Assembly: GCF_003337315.1 (NCBI RefSeq) | Contig: NZ_QPJV01000011.1 | Span: forward strand, 19,690 to 83,689 | Direction of reading: 5' to 3' | Length of the DNA: 64,000 bases | DNA from: Vagococcus fluvialis | GTDB lineage: Bacteria > Bacillota > Bacilli > Lactobacillales > Vagococcaceae | In this document: one piece after another, positions 26,843 to 36,243 of the stretch | Position numbering within the stretch: the stretch's first letter is position 1 | How the letters are laid out: each line of letters starts with the position of its first letter | Notes under the pieces: generated by a model | Databases searched by the model: none | What the model was told of the DNA's origin: nothing | What the model saw: the letters and a program-made list of their open reading frames with translations, nothing else | Made by a program: the position numbers and the translations under genes

Positions 26843-26877
26843 TCTATTGGAACTAATATTTTAAGGAGTTGTAAGGG

Positions 26878-28929
26878 ATGAAAAAAAATAGGAATAAATC
26901 GATAGGACCTTATATTATAGGGTTTATCGTTGCACTTGGATTAATTCCAGTGTTAGTTGTTTTATTTTTAAACACAAAGTTTATGATAAGTACAATTGAT
27001 AAAAGAATTAGTGTTGAGGCAAAAAATAGTATTAGCCGTGTACAAGATGGAATTGAAGGTATTGAAGCGACAGCAGAGAAAGCAACAGAAGAAATTAGTA
27101 AAACTGCCTTGTTACAAAAACCAGTAAAAACACCTGTAGAGAGAGAACAAGTTAGAGAATTACTTAAACTTGTAAGAAATACAGATGCTACATTTGGTGA
27201 TATTTATTATGCGCCAAATGGTAATAAAATCATTTCAAGTGTAGGTATGGACATTGAGGTAGATAAGTATCTATCTAGACCTTGGTACAAAGAAGCTGTT
27301 GAAGAACCGAATAAGGTTCATTTATCAGAACCAAGTGCTGATATTAATACAGGTGAGATTATTATTACACTTTCAAAAGCTGTTCAAAATAATAATAATG
27401 TTTTAGGTGTTCTTGCAATTGATATTAATATGGAAGAGATATCTAAAATTATTAATGATACTAAAATAGGGCGTTCAGGTCGAATGATTCTTTTAACAAA
27501 AGATGGGGATGTTTTAGGTTCAGGAGATCCTAAAGAACGTAATACAAATGCAAAGGATCAACCTTTCTTTCAACAAATAACAGAACCAGTAGGGGATATA
27601 AAAACAAAAACAGGTCATTCTCATTATCTTCAAACAGATGATGGCTTAATTATTGTTGCTGGAGTTGAAAATAAAGAATTCAAAGTTGAAAAGGAAGCTA
27701 TGCTAAAAATATCTGCAATTGTAACAATAAGTTGGGGAATTTTAGCTATAGTTATTGCTTTATTTATTTCAAAACAAATCATCAAAGTAGCTAATGTTTT
27801 AGTTGAATCTTTTGAAAAAGCAAGTCAAGGTAATCTGAAAGTGAAAATTACTAACTTAAGAGGTAACTCTATAGCTACTGACCAAGATAAAGAACTTACA
27901 AAAATTCAAAAGTTATTTGGTACTGGAGAAGTTAAAGAGCATGGAACAGAGGTTAACCAAATTATTGTTGCCTTTAATAATATGTTAGATGGATTTTCTA
28001 AGTTAGTTAAAAGCATTCAAGAAGAAAGTAATCAAATATCAGACATGAGTGTTTCTTTATCTGATATATCAAAACAAACTAATTCGGCAACAGAAGAAGT
28101 ATCAGAAACAATAACAGGGATTGCTCAAGCAACAAGTTCTCAAGCAATGGATTCAGAAAAAACAGTAAGTGAGATGAACGATCTCGGTTCTACTATAGAA
28201 ACGATTAACCGTTCTGCAATTGATATGAATCAAAAAGCAATTCAAGCTACTGAAGATAACAAAAAAAATTCTGAATTAATGAACCATGTCTATGAGAATT
28301 GGGAAATTGAACGTCAAAAACTTAAAGGTCTTGTTGATAGTATGGGGACTATGAATAGTGATATTCAAAACATTAATAAGATTATTCAAGTTATTACAGA
28401 TATTTCGACTCAAACTAACCTTTTAGCCTTAAATGCATCAATTGAGGCTGCAAGAGCAGGTGAAGCTGGAAAAGGATTTGCTGTTGTGGCAGAAGAGGTT
28501 CGAAAATTGGCAGAACAAAGTGCTGTTTCAACTAAGGATATTGAAATGATTATTGGTGAAATACAAAGTAAGTCTAATGAAATGGTTCTTCAAGTGACTG
28601 ATTCTTATGAAGGTGGTCAAAAACAAACTGATTCAATTAATCATGCCATTTCATCAACTAAAAAAGTGACAAATCAATTTAATGATATTATTCAAGAAGT
28701 TAATTCTATTGATATTTTGAGTCAAGAAATAAAAAAACAAAAAGACTCAGTGCTATTCTCTGTAGAAAATATATCTGCTTCAACACAAGAAAATGCGGCA
28801 GGAACAGAAGAAGTTTCTGCTAACGCAGAAGAGATTTTAGCTACAATGGAAGAATTTACTGCTAATATCTATGAACTTGAAAAAATTGCTAATAGTCTTA
28901 AAAAACAAGCCAATAGCTTTAATATTTAA
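26878..28929 (+). CDS. methyl-accepting chemotaxis protein 2
   Basis: This 683-residue receptor is a tandem paralogue of mcp1: helix at about 12-36, Cache-like extracellular domain ([37 protein letters not shown]), second helix around 276-300, HAMP, then the signalling domain with the same invariant hairpin. The two signalling domains are near-identical in long stretches while the sensor domains have diverged, as expected for receptors with different ligands. The HAMP connector (residues 318-357) is also 40 residues, with [15 protein letters not shown] matching [15 protein letters not shown] of mcp1. The ATG at 26878 follows AAGGAG (26863-26868). Confidence 0.93.
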   Translation: MKKNRNKSIGPYIIGFIVALGLIPVLVVLFLNTKFMISTIDKRISVEAKNSISRVQDGIEGIEATAEKATEEISKTALLQKPVKTPVEREQVRELLKLVRNTDATFGDIYYAPNGNKIISSVGMDIEVDKYLSRPWYKEAVEEPNKVHLSEPSADINTGEIIITLSKAVQNNNNVLGVLAIDINMEEISKIINDTKIGRSGRMILLTKDGDVLGSGDPKERNTNAKDQPFFQQITEPVGDIKTKTGHSHYLQTDDGLIIVAGVENKEFKVEKEAMLKISAIVTISWGILAIVIALFISKQIIKVANVLVESFEKASQGNLKVKITNLRGNSIATDQDKELTKIQKLFGTGEVKEHGTEVNQIIVAFNNMLDGFSKLVKSIQEESNQISDMSVSLSDISKQTNSATEEVSETITGIAQATSSQAMDSEKTVSEMNDLGSTIETINRSAIDMNQKAIQATEDNKKNSELMNHVYENWEIERQKLKGLVDSMGTMNSDIQNINKIIQVITDISTQTNLLALNASIEAARAGEAGKGFAVVAEEVRKLAEQSAVSTKDIEMIIGEIQSKSNEMVLQVTDSYEGGQKQTDSINHAISSTKKVTNQFNDIIQEVNSIDILSQEIKKQKDSVLFSVENISASTQENAAGTEEVSANAEEILATMEEFTANIYELEKIANSLKKQANSFNI

Positions 28930-28935
28930 GTATAA

Positions 28936-28983
28936 TGAACACGAAAAGTTTCAATGGAATTTCCATTGGAACCTTTTGTGTTA
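28936..28983 (+). other. long hairpin between mcp2 and cheW
   Basis: AACACGAAAAG and a following TTCAATGGAA pair with TTCCATTGGAA and CTTTTGTGTT, giving an imperfect stem of about 20 bp (28938-28982). There is no U run after it, only TTAATTAATG. It may be a weak terminator, an mRNA end protector or a processing site that separates the mcp and che messages. Confidence 0.55.
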
Positions 28984-29001
28984 ATTAATGGGGGATGAAA
29001 A

Positions 29002-29496
29002 ATGGAAAAGCAAATTGTTTTTTTGAGTAAGAAACAAGAGTTAAGCATTCCAATTGAAAAAATCAATAAAATTATTCAATGGCAAGAAACAATACCTGTG
29101 CCTGAAACGTCTACTTTTGTATTAGGCGTTATTGAACATAATGAGCATGTATTACCCGTTATTGATTTAAATGACCGTTTGTATGGAATCCCAACAGAAG
29201 TAAGTAACGAGATGAAAATAATTATCGTTCAATGGAAGGAAGAGTATTTAGGTCTTTTAGTAGAATCTATTAGAGGCATTATGGATTTTGAAAAAAATCA
29301 GTTTGAACTTATGGAGAATGAAGTAACCTTTGATAAAAACTATATTGAAAGTTTTATCAAAGCAGAAAATGGCATTATTATTCAATTAAATGTTGATACT
29401 TTATTTGAGGGAAATATTATGCTTGATAAGTTGCTACGAGCTTTAGAGATAGCAGATACAGCTGAAAATCCTCAAGAAGAGTTGGCAGAAGAGTAA
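29002..29496 (+). CDS. cheW: chemotaxis coupling protein CheW (first copy)
   Basis: This 164-residue single CheW domain links receptors to CheA. Visible pattern: LSIPIEKINKIIQWQETIPVPETSTFVLGVIEHNEHVLPVIDLNDRLYG, then IIIVQWKEEYLGLLVESIRGIMDF. The acidic C-terminal tail (ADTAENPQEELAEE) is longer than usual. A second, shorter CheW is encoded at 34829. Its stop overlaps the cheD start (TAATG). Confidence 0.88.
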   Translation: MEKQIVFLSKKQELSIPIEKINKIIQWQETIPVPETSTFVLGVIEHNEHVLPVIDLNDRLYGIPTEVSNEMKIIIVQWKEEYLGLLVESIRGIMDFEKNQFELMENEVTFDKNYIESFIKAENGIIIQLNVDTLFEGNIMLDKLLRALEIADTAENPQEELAEE

Positions 29497-29984
29497 TGTC
29501 TGAGCAATTGAAAGTGGGAATTTCAGACTATAAGATAACCAAAGCCCCAAATCAGTTGGTGACCTTAGGACTGGGATCATGTATTGGTATTGTTATTTAC
29601 AATCAAGATACTAAGGTTGGGGGCTTGAGTCATATTATGCTTCCAGATAGTAAGCTTTTTAATCATCAAACTAATTTGAAAATTGAAAAATTCGCTGATT
29701 TAGCTATACCACAAATGGTTGAAGAATTAAAAAGTAAAAGCAAAAATGGTCGTTTAGTAGCTAAAATAGCAGGCGGAGCAAGTATGTTTCAATTACAAGG
29801 GCAAGCAAAATCTCAAAATATTGGCGAACGAAATATTCAAGCCGTAGAAAGTATTTTGTCAGAATTAAAAATTCCAATTTTAGCTAAACATGTTGGCGGA
29901 AATATGGGGCGTTCGCTTTTTGTAGATTTAGAAACATTAGGTGTATCTGTCAAAATGGTTAATAGGGAACTATATGAATTATAA
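29496..29984 (+). CDS. cheD: chemoreceptor glutamine deamidase CheD
   Basis: This 162-residue cytoplasmic enzyme deamidates receptor glutamines and, in B. subtilis, is sequestered by CheC in response to phospho-CheY. The active-site cysteine and histidine are visible in VTLGLGSCIGIVIYN and KVGGLSHIMLP. The C-terminal half has AKIAGGASMFQ and GGNMGRSLFVDLETLGV. With cheC also present, the B. subtilis-type adaptation system appears complete apart from cheV. Confidence 0.95.
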   Translation: MSEQLKVGISDYKITKAPNQLVTLGLGSCIGIVIYNQDTKVGGLSHIMLPDSKLFNHQTNLKIEKFADLAIPQMVEELKSKSKNGRLVAKIAGGASMFQLQGQAKSQNIGERNIQAVESILSELKIPILAKHVGGNMGRSLFVDLETLGVSVKMVNRELYEL

Positions 29985-29997
29985 GGTGGGAAATAAT

Positions 29998-31011
29998 GTG
30001 ACTATAAAAGTAATGGTGGTTGATGATTCTGCTTTTATGAGAAAAGTAATATCGGATCAGATTAATAATATTTCAGAAATGCTAGTATGTACAACTGCTA
30101 GAAGCGGTGAGGATGCTCTAAATAAAATTCCAAAATTTTTACCTGACTTAATTACTTTAGATATTGAAATGACAGGAATGAATGGTTTAGAGACATTAGA
30201 ACAAATAAAATCACATTATGATATCCCAGTAATTATGATTAGCTCCCATACTGGAGAAGAAATGACTATTTCTTGTTTAGAGAAAGGGGCAATGGACTTT
30301 GTTGAAAAGCCTATTAATTTACTCAAAATTGAGGAATCATTTACGGATGAATTAGCTAGTAAAATAAAATCCATTGTTCAAACTACAGAGCTTAGAAGTG
30401 TACAATATACAAAAAAAAGTGATGAAAAAGCTTCATTTCCTACAAAGATTAGTGCAATAGTAATAGGAGCATCAACAGGTGGTCCAAAAGCTCTAATGCA
30501 ATTAATTAAGGCAATTCCAAGTAATTTAAAGGTTCCAATATTTATTGTCCAACATATGCCTAAAGGTTTTACAAAATCATTTTCTACAAGATTAGATCAA
30601 GAGGCAAAGGTTAAGGTTGTTGAGGCAAAGCAGGGAGAAATTATTAAACCAGGAGTTGTTTATATAGCTCCTGGTGATTACCATATGAGAATTGAAAATC
30701 AAAAAATTTTACTTACGCAAGAAGATAAAATTCATAGTGTCAGGCCTGCAGTTGATCCTTTGTTTGAGTCAGCATCTAAAATATATCGTAAGCAATTAGT
30801 TGGTATTATTCTTACTGGAATGGGAAATGATGGTGCCTTAGGAATGAAACATATATCTGAGGCTGGAGGTTACACAATAGCACAAGATAAAGATAGCTCT
30901 ATCGTATTTGGAATGCCAAGAAGAGCAATTGAGCTTGATGTCATTGATGAAGTACTATCATTAAATCAAATAGAAGAAAAATTAAATTGGATGATTAAGG
31001 TGAGACAATGA
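29998..31011 (+). CDS. cheB: protein-glutamate methylesterase CheB
   Basis: This encodes 337 residues from the GTG at 29998, chosen because AAGGTGGG (29983-29990) sits 7 bases upstream; ATG starts further upstream lie within the cheD frame region. The receiver domain (about 1-115) has the acidic pair D9-D10 and phosphoacceptor D55. The methylesterase domain has the catalytic Ser in GASTGGPKA, the His in VQHMPKGF and the Asp in GMGNDGALG. It removes methyl groups from receptors. The stop overlaps cheR by 4 bases. Confidence 0.95.
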   Translation: MTIKVMVVDDSAFMRKVISDQINNISEMLVCTTARSGEDALNKIPKFLPDLITLDIEMTGMNGLETLEQIKSHYDIPVIMISSHTGEEMTISCLEKGAMDFVEKPINLLKIEESFTDELASKIKSIVQTTELRSVQYTKKSDEKASFPTKISAIVIGASTGGPKALMQLIKAIPSNLKVPIFIVQHMPKGFTKSFSTRLDQEAKVKVVEAKQGEIIKPGVVYIAPGDYHMRIENQKILLTQEDKIHSVRPAVDPLFESASKIYRKQLVGIILTGMGNDGALGMKHISEAGGYTIAQDKDSSIVFGMPRRAIELDVIDEVLSLNQIEEKLNWMIKVRQ

Positions 31012-31778
31012 GCGAAACTTTTAATGAATTTAATATATGGGCCAAAAAGAATTTGAATATGAATTTAGAGTCGTATAAGGAAAAACAATTACAAAGACGT
31101 ATTTTGAATGTTATGTCGAATCATTCTGTTTCTAATTTAAACGACTATATGAAATTGATGGAAAAAGATATAGCTGCTAGGGAAGAGTTGAAAAATTATC
31201 TGACTATAAATGTGACAGAATTTTTTAGAAATCCTGAGTTGTTTGAAGCGTTGGAACATCATCTTCTAAAAACGTTAAAACCTCAATTCAAAAGTTTGAA
31301 ATGTTGGAGTGCTGCTTGTTCTAATGGTTCAGAACCCTATAGTTTGGCTATGTTATTTGAAGATAATAAAATTAATATGAGTCAAAAAATATTAGCAACT
31401 GATATTGATAGGGTTATTTTGAAACGTGCAGAGGATGCTTTGTATGTTGAAAGTGAGTTAAAAAATATTAGCCAATTACATCGTGAAACTTATTTTGAGC
31501 ATCAAGATGATGGGTTTAAGATTCACCCTCGCATTAGACAAAAAGTGAAATTTAAAGAACATGATTTGTTAAAAAGCTCCTTTGATTCAGGTTATCATTT
31601 GATTATATGTCGAAATGTAACGATATATTTTAAACAGGAAGCTAGAGATGAATTGTATCAAAAATTTTATGACTCTTTAGCACCTGGAGGTATTTTTTTT
31701 ACAGGAGCTACAGAAACAATTAATCAACCGGAAAAATTTGGTTTCAAAAAGATAGATTCATTTATTTATCAAAAATAA
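31008..31778 (+). CDS. cheR: chemoreceptor methyltransferase CheR
   Basis: This 256-residue SAM-dependent methyltransferase has an N-terminal helical domain (LQRRILNVMSNHSVSNLNDYM), then NVTEFFRNPELFEAL and the SAM-binding region CWSAACSNGSEPYSLAMLFED. The later motif HLIICRNVTIYFKQEARDELY is intact. Normal length. It methylates receptor glutamates opposite CheB. Confidence 0.95.
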   Translation: MSETFNEFNIWAKKNLNMNLESYKEKQLQRRILNVMSNHSVSNLNDYMKLMEKDIAAREELKNYLTINVTEFFRNPELFEALEHHLLKTLKPQFKSLKCWSAACSNGSEPYSLAMLFEDNKINMSQKILATDIDRVILKRAEDALYVESELKNISQLHRETYFEHQDDGFKIHPRIRQKVKFKEHDLLKSSFDSGYHLIICRNVTIYFKQEARDELYQKFYDSLAPGGIFFTGATETINQPEKFGFKKIDSFIYQK

Positions 31779-31799
31779 ATAAAGAAAGAGGTGTTTGAG

Positions 31800-33821
31800 A
31801 TGGACGAGAACGAGAAATACCGAGACCTTTTTTTTGAAGAAACAGACGAACATTTAGAAAATTTAAATGACGGGGTATTGACTCTGGAGAGTAATCCCGA
31901 AAGTGAAGAAACAATAGATAGTATATTTAGATCAGCTCATACGTTAAAAGGTATGGCAGCCACTATGGGATATGAGACAATGGCTAAATTAACTCATAAA
32001 ATGGAAAACGTGTTTCAATATTTTAAAAACAAAACAATTGAAGTGAATTCTGATAGTATCTCACTTATTTTTGATTGTTTGGATGCACTGGCTGAAATAG
32101 TTGAGAATTTAAGAGACGAAGAAGCTATAGATAGTAGTGAGATTAGTCATTTAATTCAACGCTTAGAAGAAATAGAGGCATCGGAATCAAAAGAAGTAGA
32201 AGAATCTATTGAAATAATTGAAAAAATTAATTTTCCTATCGAATTTTTATCAGAGGAAGATATTAATTTAATAAACCAATTAAAAGATACAAGCTTTAAT
32301 GCTTACTGCGTTAGTATTCGTTTAGATAAAGAGTGTAGTTTAAAAGGGCCACGTGTTTTTCTAATTATGGATAGAGTTAACGAACTTGGTGAAGTTTCGT
32401 ATAGCTTTCCAGATACTGAAACATTAGAACAAGGTGAATTTGGACAAGATTTTCATTTTATTTTAATTAGTGAAAATACTATTGAGGAAATAAGAGATAA
32501 TATTTTATCAAATAGTGATATAGAGAATTTACTTGTTTTAAATGCTGAAGAATGTCTTAATGATTCTTCAATAGAAAAAGTAATAATGGAAAAAAATGAG
32601 AATCCTGACGTCAAGGAAATAGAAGTCTTACAAAGTAAAATCAAAAAAGTTACTAAACATGAACAACAAACTATAAAAGTGGATTTAGAAAAACTAGATA
32701 CATTTATGAATCTGGTATCTGAATTAGTTGTTTACAGAACGAGATTAGAAAACATTACTTTAACTGATAATAAAAACGAGATAAAAGAACCTCTAACTGA
32801 AGTTGCAAGAATCACTTCTGAACTTCAAGATTTGGTACTTAAAATTAGAATGCAACAAGTTAGTGTCGTAATGAATCGATTTCCAAGAGTTATTCGAGAT
32901 TTATCTCGTGACTTAAATAAAGAAATGACATTAATTATTGAAGGTGAAGACACTGAATTAGATCGGACTGTTGTTTCAGAACTAAGTGAGCCGTTAATTC
33001 ATTTAATTAGGAATTCAGCAGATCATGGTATTGAAAGTCCAGAAAGAAGAATTGAATTAGGGAAGTCTACAGTTGGAGAGATTAAAATTACTGCTTTCCA
33101 ACAAGGGAATCGAGTTATTATTACTGTTTCAGATGATGGAAAAGGATTAAATCCAACTCTTATCAAGAAAAGCGCTGAAGAAAAGGGCATTATAACAGAT
33201 GGTCTAAGTGAAAAAGAGATATTACATTTAATTTTTCATCCTGGTTTTTCAACTGCAAAAAAAATAACAAACGTTTCTGGCCGTGGAGTTGGTATGGATG
33301 TTGTTCATTCTAAAATTTCAGAGCTAGGAGGTACGATTGATTTACAAAGTACTGTAGACGTAGGGTCAACGTTTACTATCAATCTACCGTTAACTCTTTC
33401 TATTATTCAATCATTAATGGTTAAGGTATCTGGAGAATTATTTGCATTACCTCAAGGGGCAATTGAAAAGGTCGTTGAGGTTTCTGAAAGTGATATTAAA
33501 CAAGTTCATATGCAAGAAGTTTATATGTATCAACATACAGCAATTCCAGTTATAAGACTAGATAAAGTACTAGGATTGAATAATAAAGATAGTGATTTTA
33601 AAGAAAAACCTCATTTAATTTTAGTTCTTTTAGGGAAAAAATATTATGCATTGATGGTTGATGAATTAGTTGGTCAACAAGAAATAGTTATCAAAAAATT
33701 AGGTAGAGAGCTAAGACATCTAAAAAAATATTTAGGTGCGACAATTTTAGGTAACGGTGATATTGCAATGATTTTAGATACAAACGTAATTTGTAGCGAA
33801 GATAGTGTGACATCATTATGA
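31800..33821 (+). CDS. cheA: chemotaxis histidine kinase CheA
   Basis: This encodes 673 residues from the ATG at 31800, behind AAAGAGGTG (31785-31793). The P1 domain carries the phosphorylated H47 (SAHTLKGM). A less conserved response-regulator-binding region follows (~150-270), then dimerisation P3 (~293-350, KVDLEKLDTFMNLVSELVVYRTRL) and the ATPase P4 with LIHLIRNSADHGIESP, SDDGKGL and GRGVGMDVVHSKISELGG. The C-terminal P5 CheW-like domain includes SLMVKVSGELFALPQGAIEKVVEV. It phosphorylates CheY and CheB. Its last bases overlap cheC. Confidence 0.95.
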   Translation: MDENEKYRDLFFEETDEHLENLNDGVLTLESNPESEETIDSIFRSAHTLKGMAATMGYETMAKLTHKMENVFQYFKNKTIEVNSDSISLIFDCLDALAEIVENLRDEEAIDSSEISHLIQRLEEIEASESKEVEESIEIIEKINFPIEFLSEEDINLINQLKDTSFNAYCVSIRLDKECSLKGPRVFLIMDRVNELGEVSYSFPDTETLEQGEFGQDFHFILISENTIEEIRDNILSNSDIENLLVLNAEECLNDSSIEKVIMEKNENPDVKEIEVLQSKIKKVTKHEQQTIKVDLEKLDTFMNLVSELVVYRTRLENITLTDNKNEIKEPLTEVARITSELQDLVLKIRMQQVSVVMNRFPRVIRDLSRDLNKEMTLIIEGEDTELDRTVVSELSEPLIHLIRNSADHGIESPERRIELGKSTVGEIKITAFQQGNRVIITVSDDGKGLNPTLIKKSAEEKGIITDGLSEKEILHLIFHPGFSTAKKITNVSGRGVGMDVVHSKISELGGTIDLQSTVDVGSTFTINLPLTLSIIQSLMVKVSGELFALPQGAIEKVVEVSESDIKQVHMQEVYMYQHTAIPVIRLDKVLGLNNKDSDFKEKPHLILVLLGKKYYALMVDELVGQQEIVIKKLGRELRHLKKYLGATILGNGDIAMILDTNVICSEDSVTSL

Positions 33822-34414
33822 TAGATAAATATCTGCCATTACAAATTGATGCAATGAAAGAGTTAGTTAATATAGGTGGTGGACATGCAGCAACAAGTAT
33901 ATCATCTTTGATTAATACCAAAGTTGATATGATAGTACCACTTATAGAAATTATGGAATATGAAGAATTATATGCCAGAATTATGTCAGAAGATAAAATT
34001 GTTTATTCAGTTACAACTCAAATTCTTGGTAATGGCGGTGGCGTATTTTTATTTGCTTTACCAGAAGAATCAGCTAATCAGATTAGTCAAATGATGCTAT
34101 TAAATTCTATGGAAAAAACTCAGGAATTAATAGAATCATCTATTAAAGAACTTGTTAATATTATTGTTAACTCCTTTTTAAATGCTATTAGTGAGTTATT
34201 AAATATTCGTTTGATGTCAAGTATACCTAATCTTACCATTGATATGTTTGGTTCAATAATAAGTAGTTTGTATATGGCGTATGATCAGTATGATGAAGAA
34301 GTTTTAATTATTAAAAATGAATTTTTTTATTCTGGCAATCAGATGGATGCCTATCTTTACTTTATTCCAGAAACAGGTGTTTTAGAAAAATTATTTAAAG
34401 CTATCGGCTTATAG
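33818..34414 (+). CDS. cheC: CheY-P phosphatase CheC
   Basis: This 198-residue protein carries two copies of the CheC/FliY phosphatase motif D/S-x3-E-x2-N-x22-P. The first begins DAMKELVN and ends at VP; the second begins SSIKELVN and ends at IP. Both have exact 22-residue spacing. It dephosphorylates CheY-P and binds CheD. Overlap with cheA is 4 bases. Confidence 0.95.
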   Translation: MIDKYLPLQIDAMKELVNIGGGHAATSISSLINTKVDMIVPLIEIMEYEELYARIMSEDKIVYSVTTQILGNGGGVFLFALPEESANQISQMMLLNSMEKTQELIESSIKELVNIIVNSFLNAISELLNIRLMSSIPNLTIDMFGSIISSLYMAYDQYDEEVLIIKNEFFYSGNQMDAYLYFIPETGVLEKLFKAIGL

Positions 34415-34429
34415 AAAGAGGAATTTAAA

Positions 34430-34792
34430 ATGGCAAAAAAAGTATTAATCGTTGATGACGCAGTTTTTATGAGAATGAAATTAAAGGATATTTTAGAAAA
34501 AAATGGTTACCAAGTAGTAGATGAAGCGCAAAATGGCTTGGAAGCTATTGAAAAATACAAAGCAACTCAACCGGATTTAGTAACAATGGATATTACAATG
34601 CCTGAAATGGACGGGGTAGAAGCCTTAAAGGAAATTAAAGCTTTTGATAGTAATGCAAAAGTTTTAATGTGTAGTGCTATGGGGCAACAATCAATGGTAA
34701 TGGATGCCATTCGTGCTGGTGCAGTTGATTTTATTGTTAAACCTTTTGATAGTGATCGTGTAATTAAAGCTTTAGATAAAGTAAGCATTTAG
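34430..34792 (+). CDS. cheY: chemotaxis response regulator CheY
   Basis: This 120-residue single receiver domain has D9-D10, phosphoacceptor D54 (VTMDITMPEMDG), the switch serine in MCSAMGQ and the conserved lysine in VKPFD. Phospho-CheY binds FliM/FliY in the C-ring to change rotation. The ATG at 34430 follows AAAGAGGAA. Confidence 0.96.
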   Translation: MAKKVLIVDDAVFMRMKLKDILEKNGYQVVDEAQNGLEAIEKYKATQPDLVTMDITMPEMDGVEALKEIKAFDSNAKVLMCSAMGQQSMVMDAIRAGAVDFIVKPFDSDRVIKALDKVSI

Positions 34793-34828
34793 CTTTATGA
34801 ATTTTTATTTTTTTGAGGAGGATATGTA

Positions 34829-35239
34829 ATGCAATTAGTCGTATTTACAAAAGATAGTAAGTATTACGGTATTCGAACAGAAAATGTCGGTGAAATTATA
34901 AAATCAACTAAAATTTTTCATGTGCCTCAAGCTCAACCATGGATAGAAGGATTAATTAATTTGAGAGGAACAATCGTAACGTTAATTAATTTTTCAAAAT
35001 TTTTAAATGAGGATGATAATGGTAGACATGAAAATATAATTATTATTAGAAATAAAGATAGTAAGATAGGCATTTTAGTTGAACAAATAGTTGGTGTTTT
35101 TTCTGTAGATGAAAATGAAATTCAATTACTTAATAAAAATGATAACAGTAACATTGAAGGCATTATTTCAATTAATGAAAAATTAACAAATATTATCGAT
35201 ATCATGACAATATTTACTGAAAATGAGGGATCCATTTGA
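34829..35239 (+). CDS. cheW2: chemotaxis coupling protein CheW (second copy)
   Basis: This 136-residue CheW domain protein (YYGIRTENVGEIIKSTKIFHVPQAQPWIEGLINLRGTIVTLINFSKFL) is closer to the classical CheW in length than the copy at 29002 and has the conserved INLRG motif. Two CheW proteins may serve different receptors or array sites. It follows cheY and overlaps fliM by 4 bases. The ATG follows GAGGAGG. Confidence 0.92.
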   Translation: MQLVVFTKDSKYYGIRTENVGEIIKSTKIFHVPQAQPWIEGLINLRGTIVTLINFSKFLNEDDNGRHENIIIIRNKDSKIGILVEQIVGVFSVDENEIQLLNKNDNSNIEGIISINEKLTNIIDIMTIFTENEGSI

Positions 35240-36243
35240 AACAGGTACTGACACAGCAAGAAATCGATGCGCTTTTAAGTGCGATGAGCAATGGAGAAAT
35301 TGATGAAGAGACCCTTCTTTCAGAAGAAAAAGAGATGGGACAAGTAAAAGCTTACGATTTTAGAAGGCCGACTAAATTATCTAAAGAGTATATTAATACT
35401 CTCTTTATGATTTTTGAGGATTTTTCTAAATTTGCAGGCAATCATTTAAGTACTCAGATAAGAACAAATGTCTCATTAAAACTTGCATCGATTGAGCAAA
35501 TAAGTTATGACGAATTTATACATTCTATACCTAAATTTACTTTACTGGGCCTATTCCATTCGACACCGTTAAATGGCATTCAAATGATTGAGATTAACCC
35601 GCAATTATGTATGTTGATTGTTGAATTATTATGTGGTGGAAATGAAGCTCAAATTTTAAAAAATGAGGACGTAGAAAAGAAAAGCTTTACTGATATTGAA
35701 ATTGCTATTTTAGAAGAAATTTTTAAAACTTTTGTATCTGCTTTTGAAAATGCTTGGAAAGAGATTACAGACATTGAAAGTAAATTGGATAGTTTAGATA
35801 CTAATCCACAATTATTACAAAATATGTCTCCAAATGAGCCTGTTGTTTTGGTAACATTTACGGCAACTATTTTTAAAAGAAATACCTTTATAAACCTTTG
35901 TATACCTTATGTATTTTTTGAAGGTATTATTGATAAACTTAGCTTCCGAAATTGGTTTGATTCTGACAAAAATTTTAACAAAATTGATAATGAACATTTA
36001 CAAAAAAATATAGAATCTGTTGAATTAGAATTAGAAACAGTGCTAGGTCAGACAGTCATGACATTATCGGATTTTGCTCAACTTGAGGTTGGCGACACTA
36101 TTAGCTTAGATCAAAAAATATCAGAACCATTAAAAATGTATATAGAGAACCAACAATTTGGTCTAGTAAAACCTGGTAAAAAGGAAGATAAATTTGCGGT
36201 TGAATTACTAGAATTTTCAGAAGGGAACCTGAACGATGAATGA
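35236..36243 (+). CDS. fliM: flagellar motor switch protein FliM
   Basis: This 335-residue C-ring protein uses a TTG start at 35236 (ribosome binding site GAGGGA at 35225-35230). The CheY-P-binding peptide at the N-terminus is LTQQEIDALLSAMSNG, then KAYDFRRPTKLSKEYINTL. The middle domain has FIHSIPKFTLLGLFHSTPLNG, and the C-terminal SpoA domain has LETVLGQTVMTLSDFAQLEVGDTISLDQ. It connects FliG to FliY and sets direction of rotation. It overlaps fliY by 8 bases. Confidence 0.95.
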   Translation: MKQVLTQQEIDALLSAMSNGEIDEETLLSEEKEMGQVKAYDFRRPTKLSKEYINTLFMIFEDFSKFAGNHLSTQIRTNVSLKLASIEQISYDEFIHSIPKFTLLGLFHSTPLNGIQMIEINPQLCMLIVELLCGGNEAQILKNEDVEKKSFTDIEIAILEEIFKTFVSAFENAWKEITDIESKLDSLDTNPQLLQNMSPNEPVVLVTFTATIFKRNTFINLCIPYVFFEGIIDKLSFRNWFDSDKNFNKIDNEHLQKNIESVELELETVLGQTVMTLSDFAQLEVGDTISLDQKISEPLKMYIENQQFGLVKPGKKEDKFAVELLEFSEGNLNDE

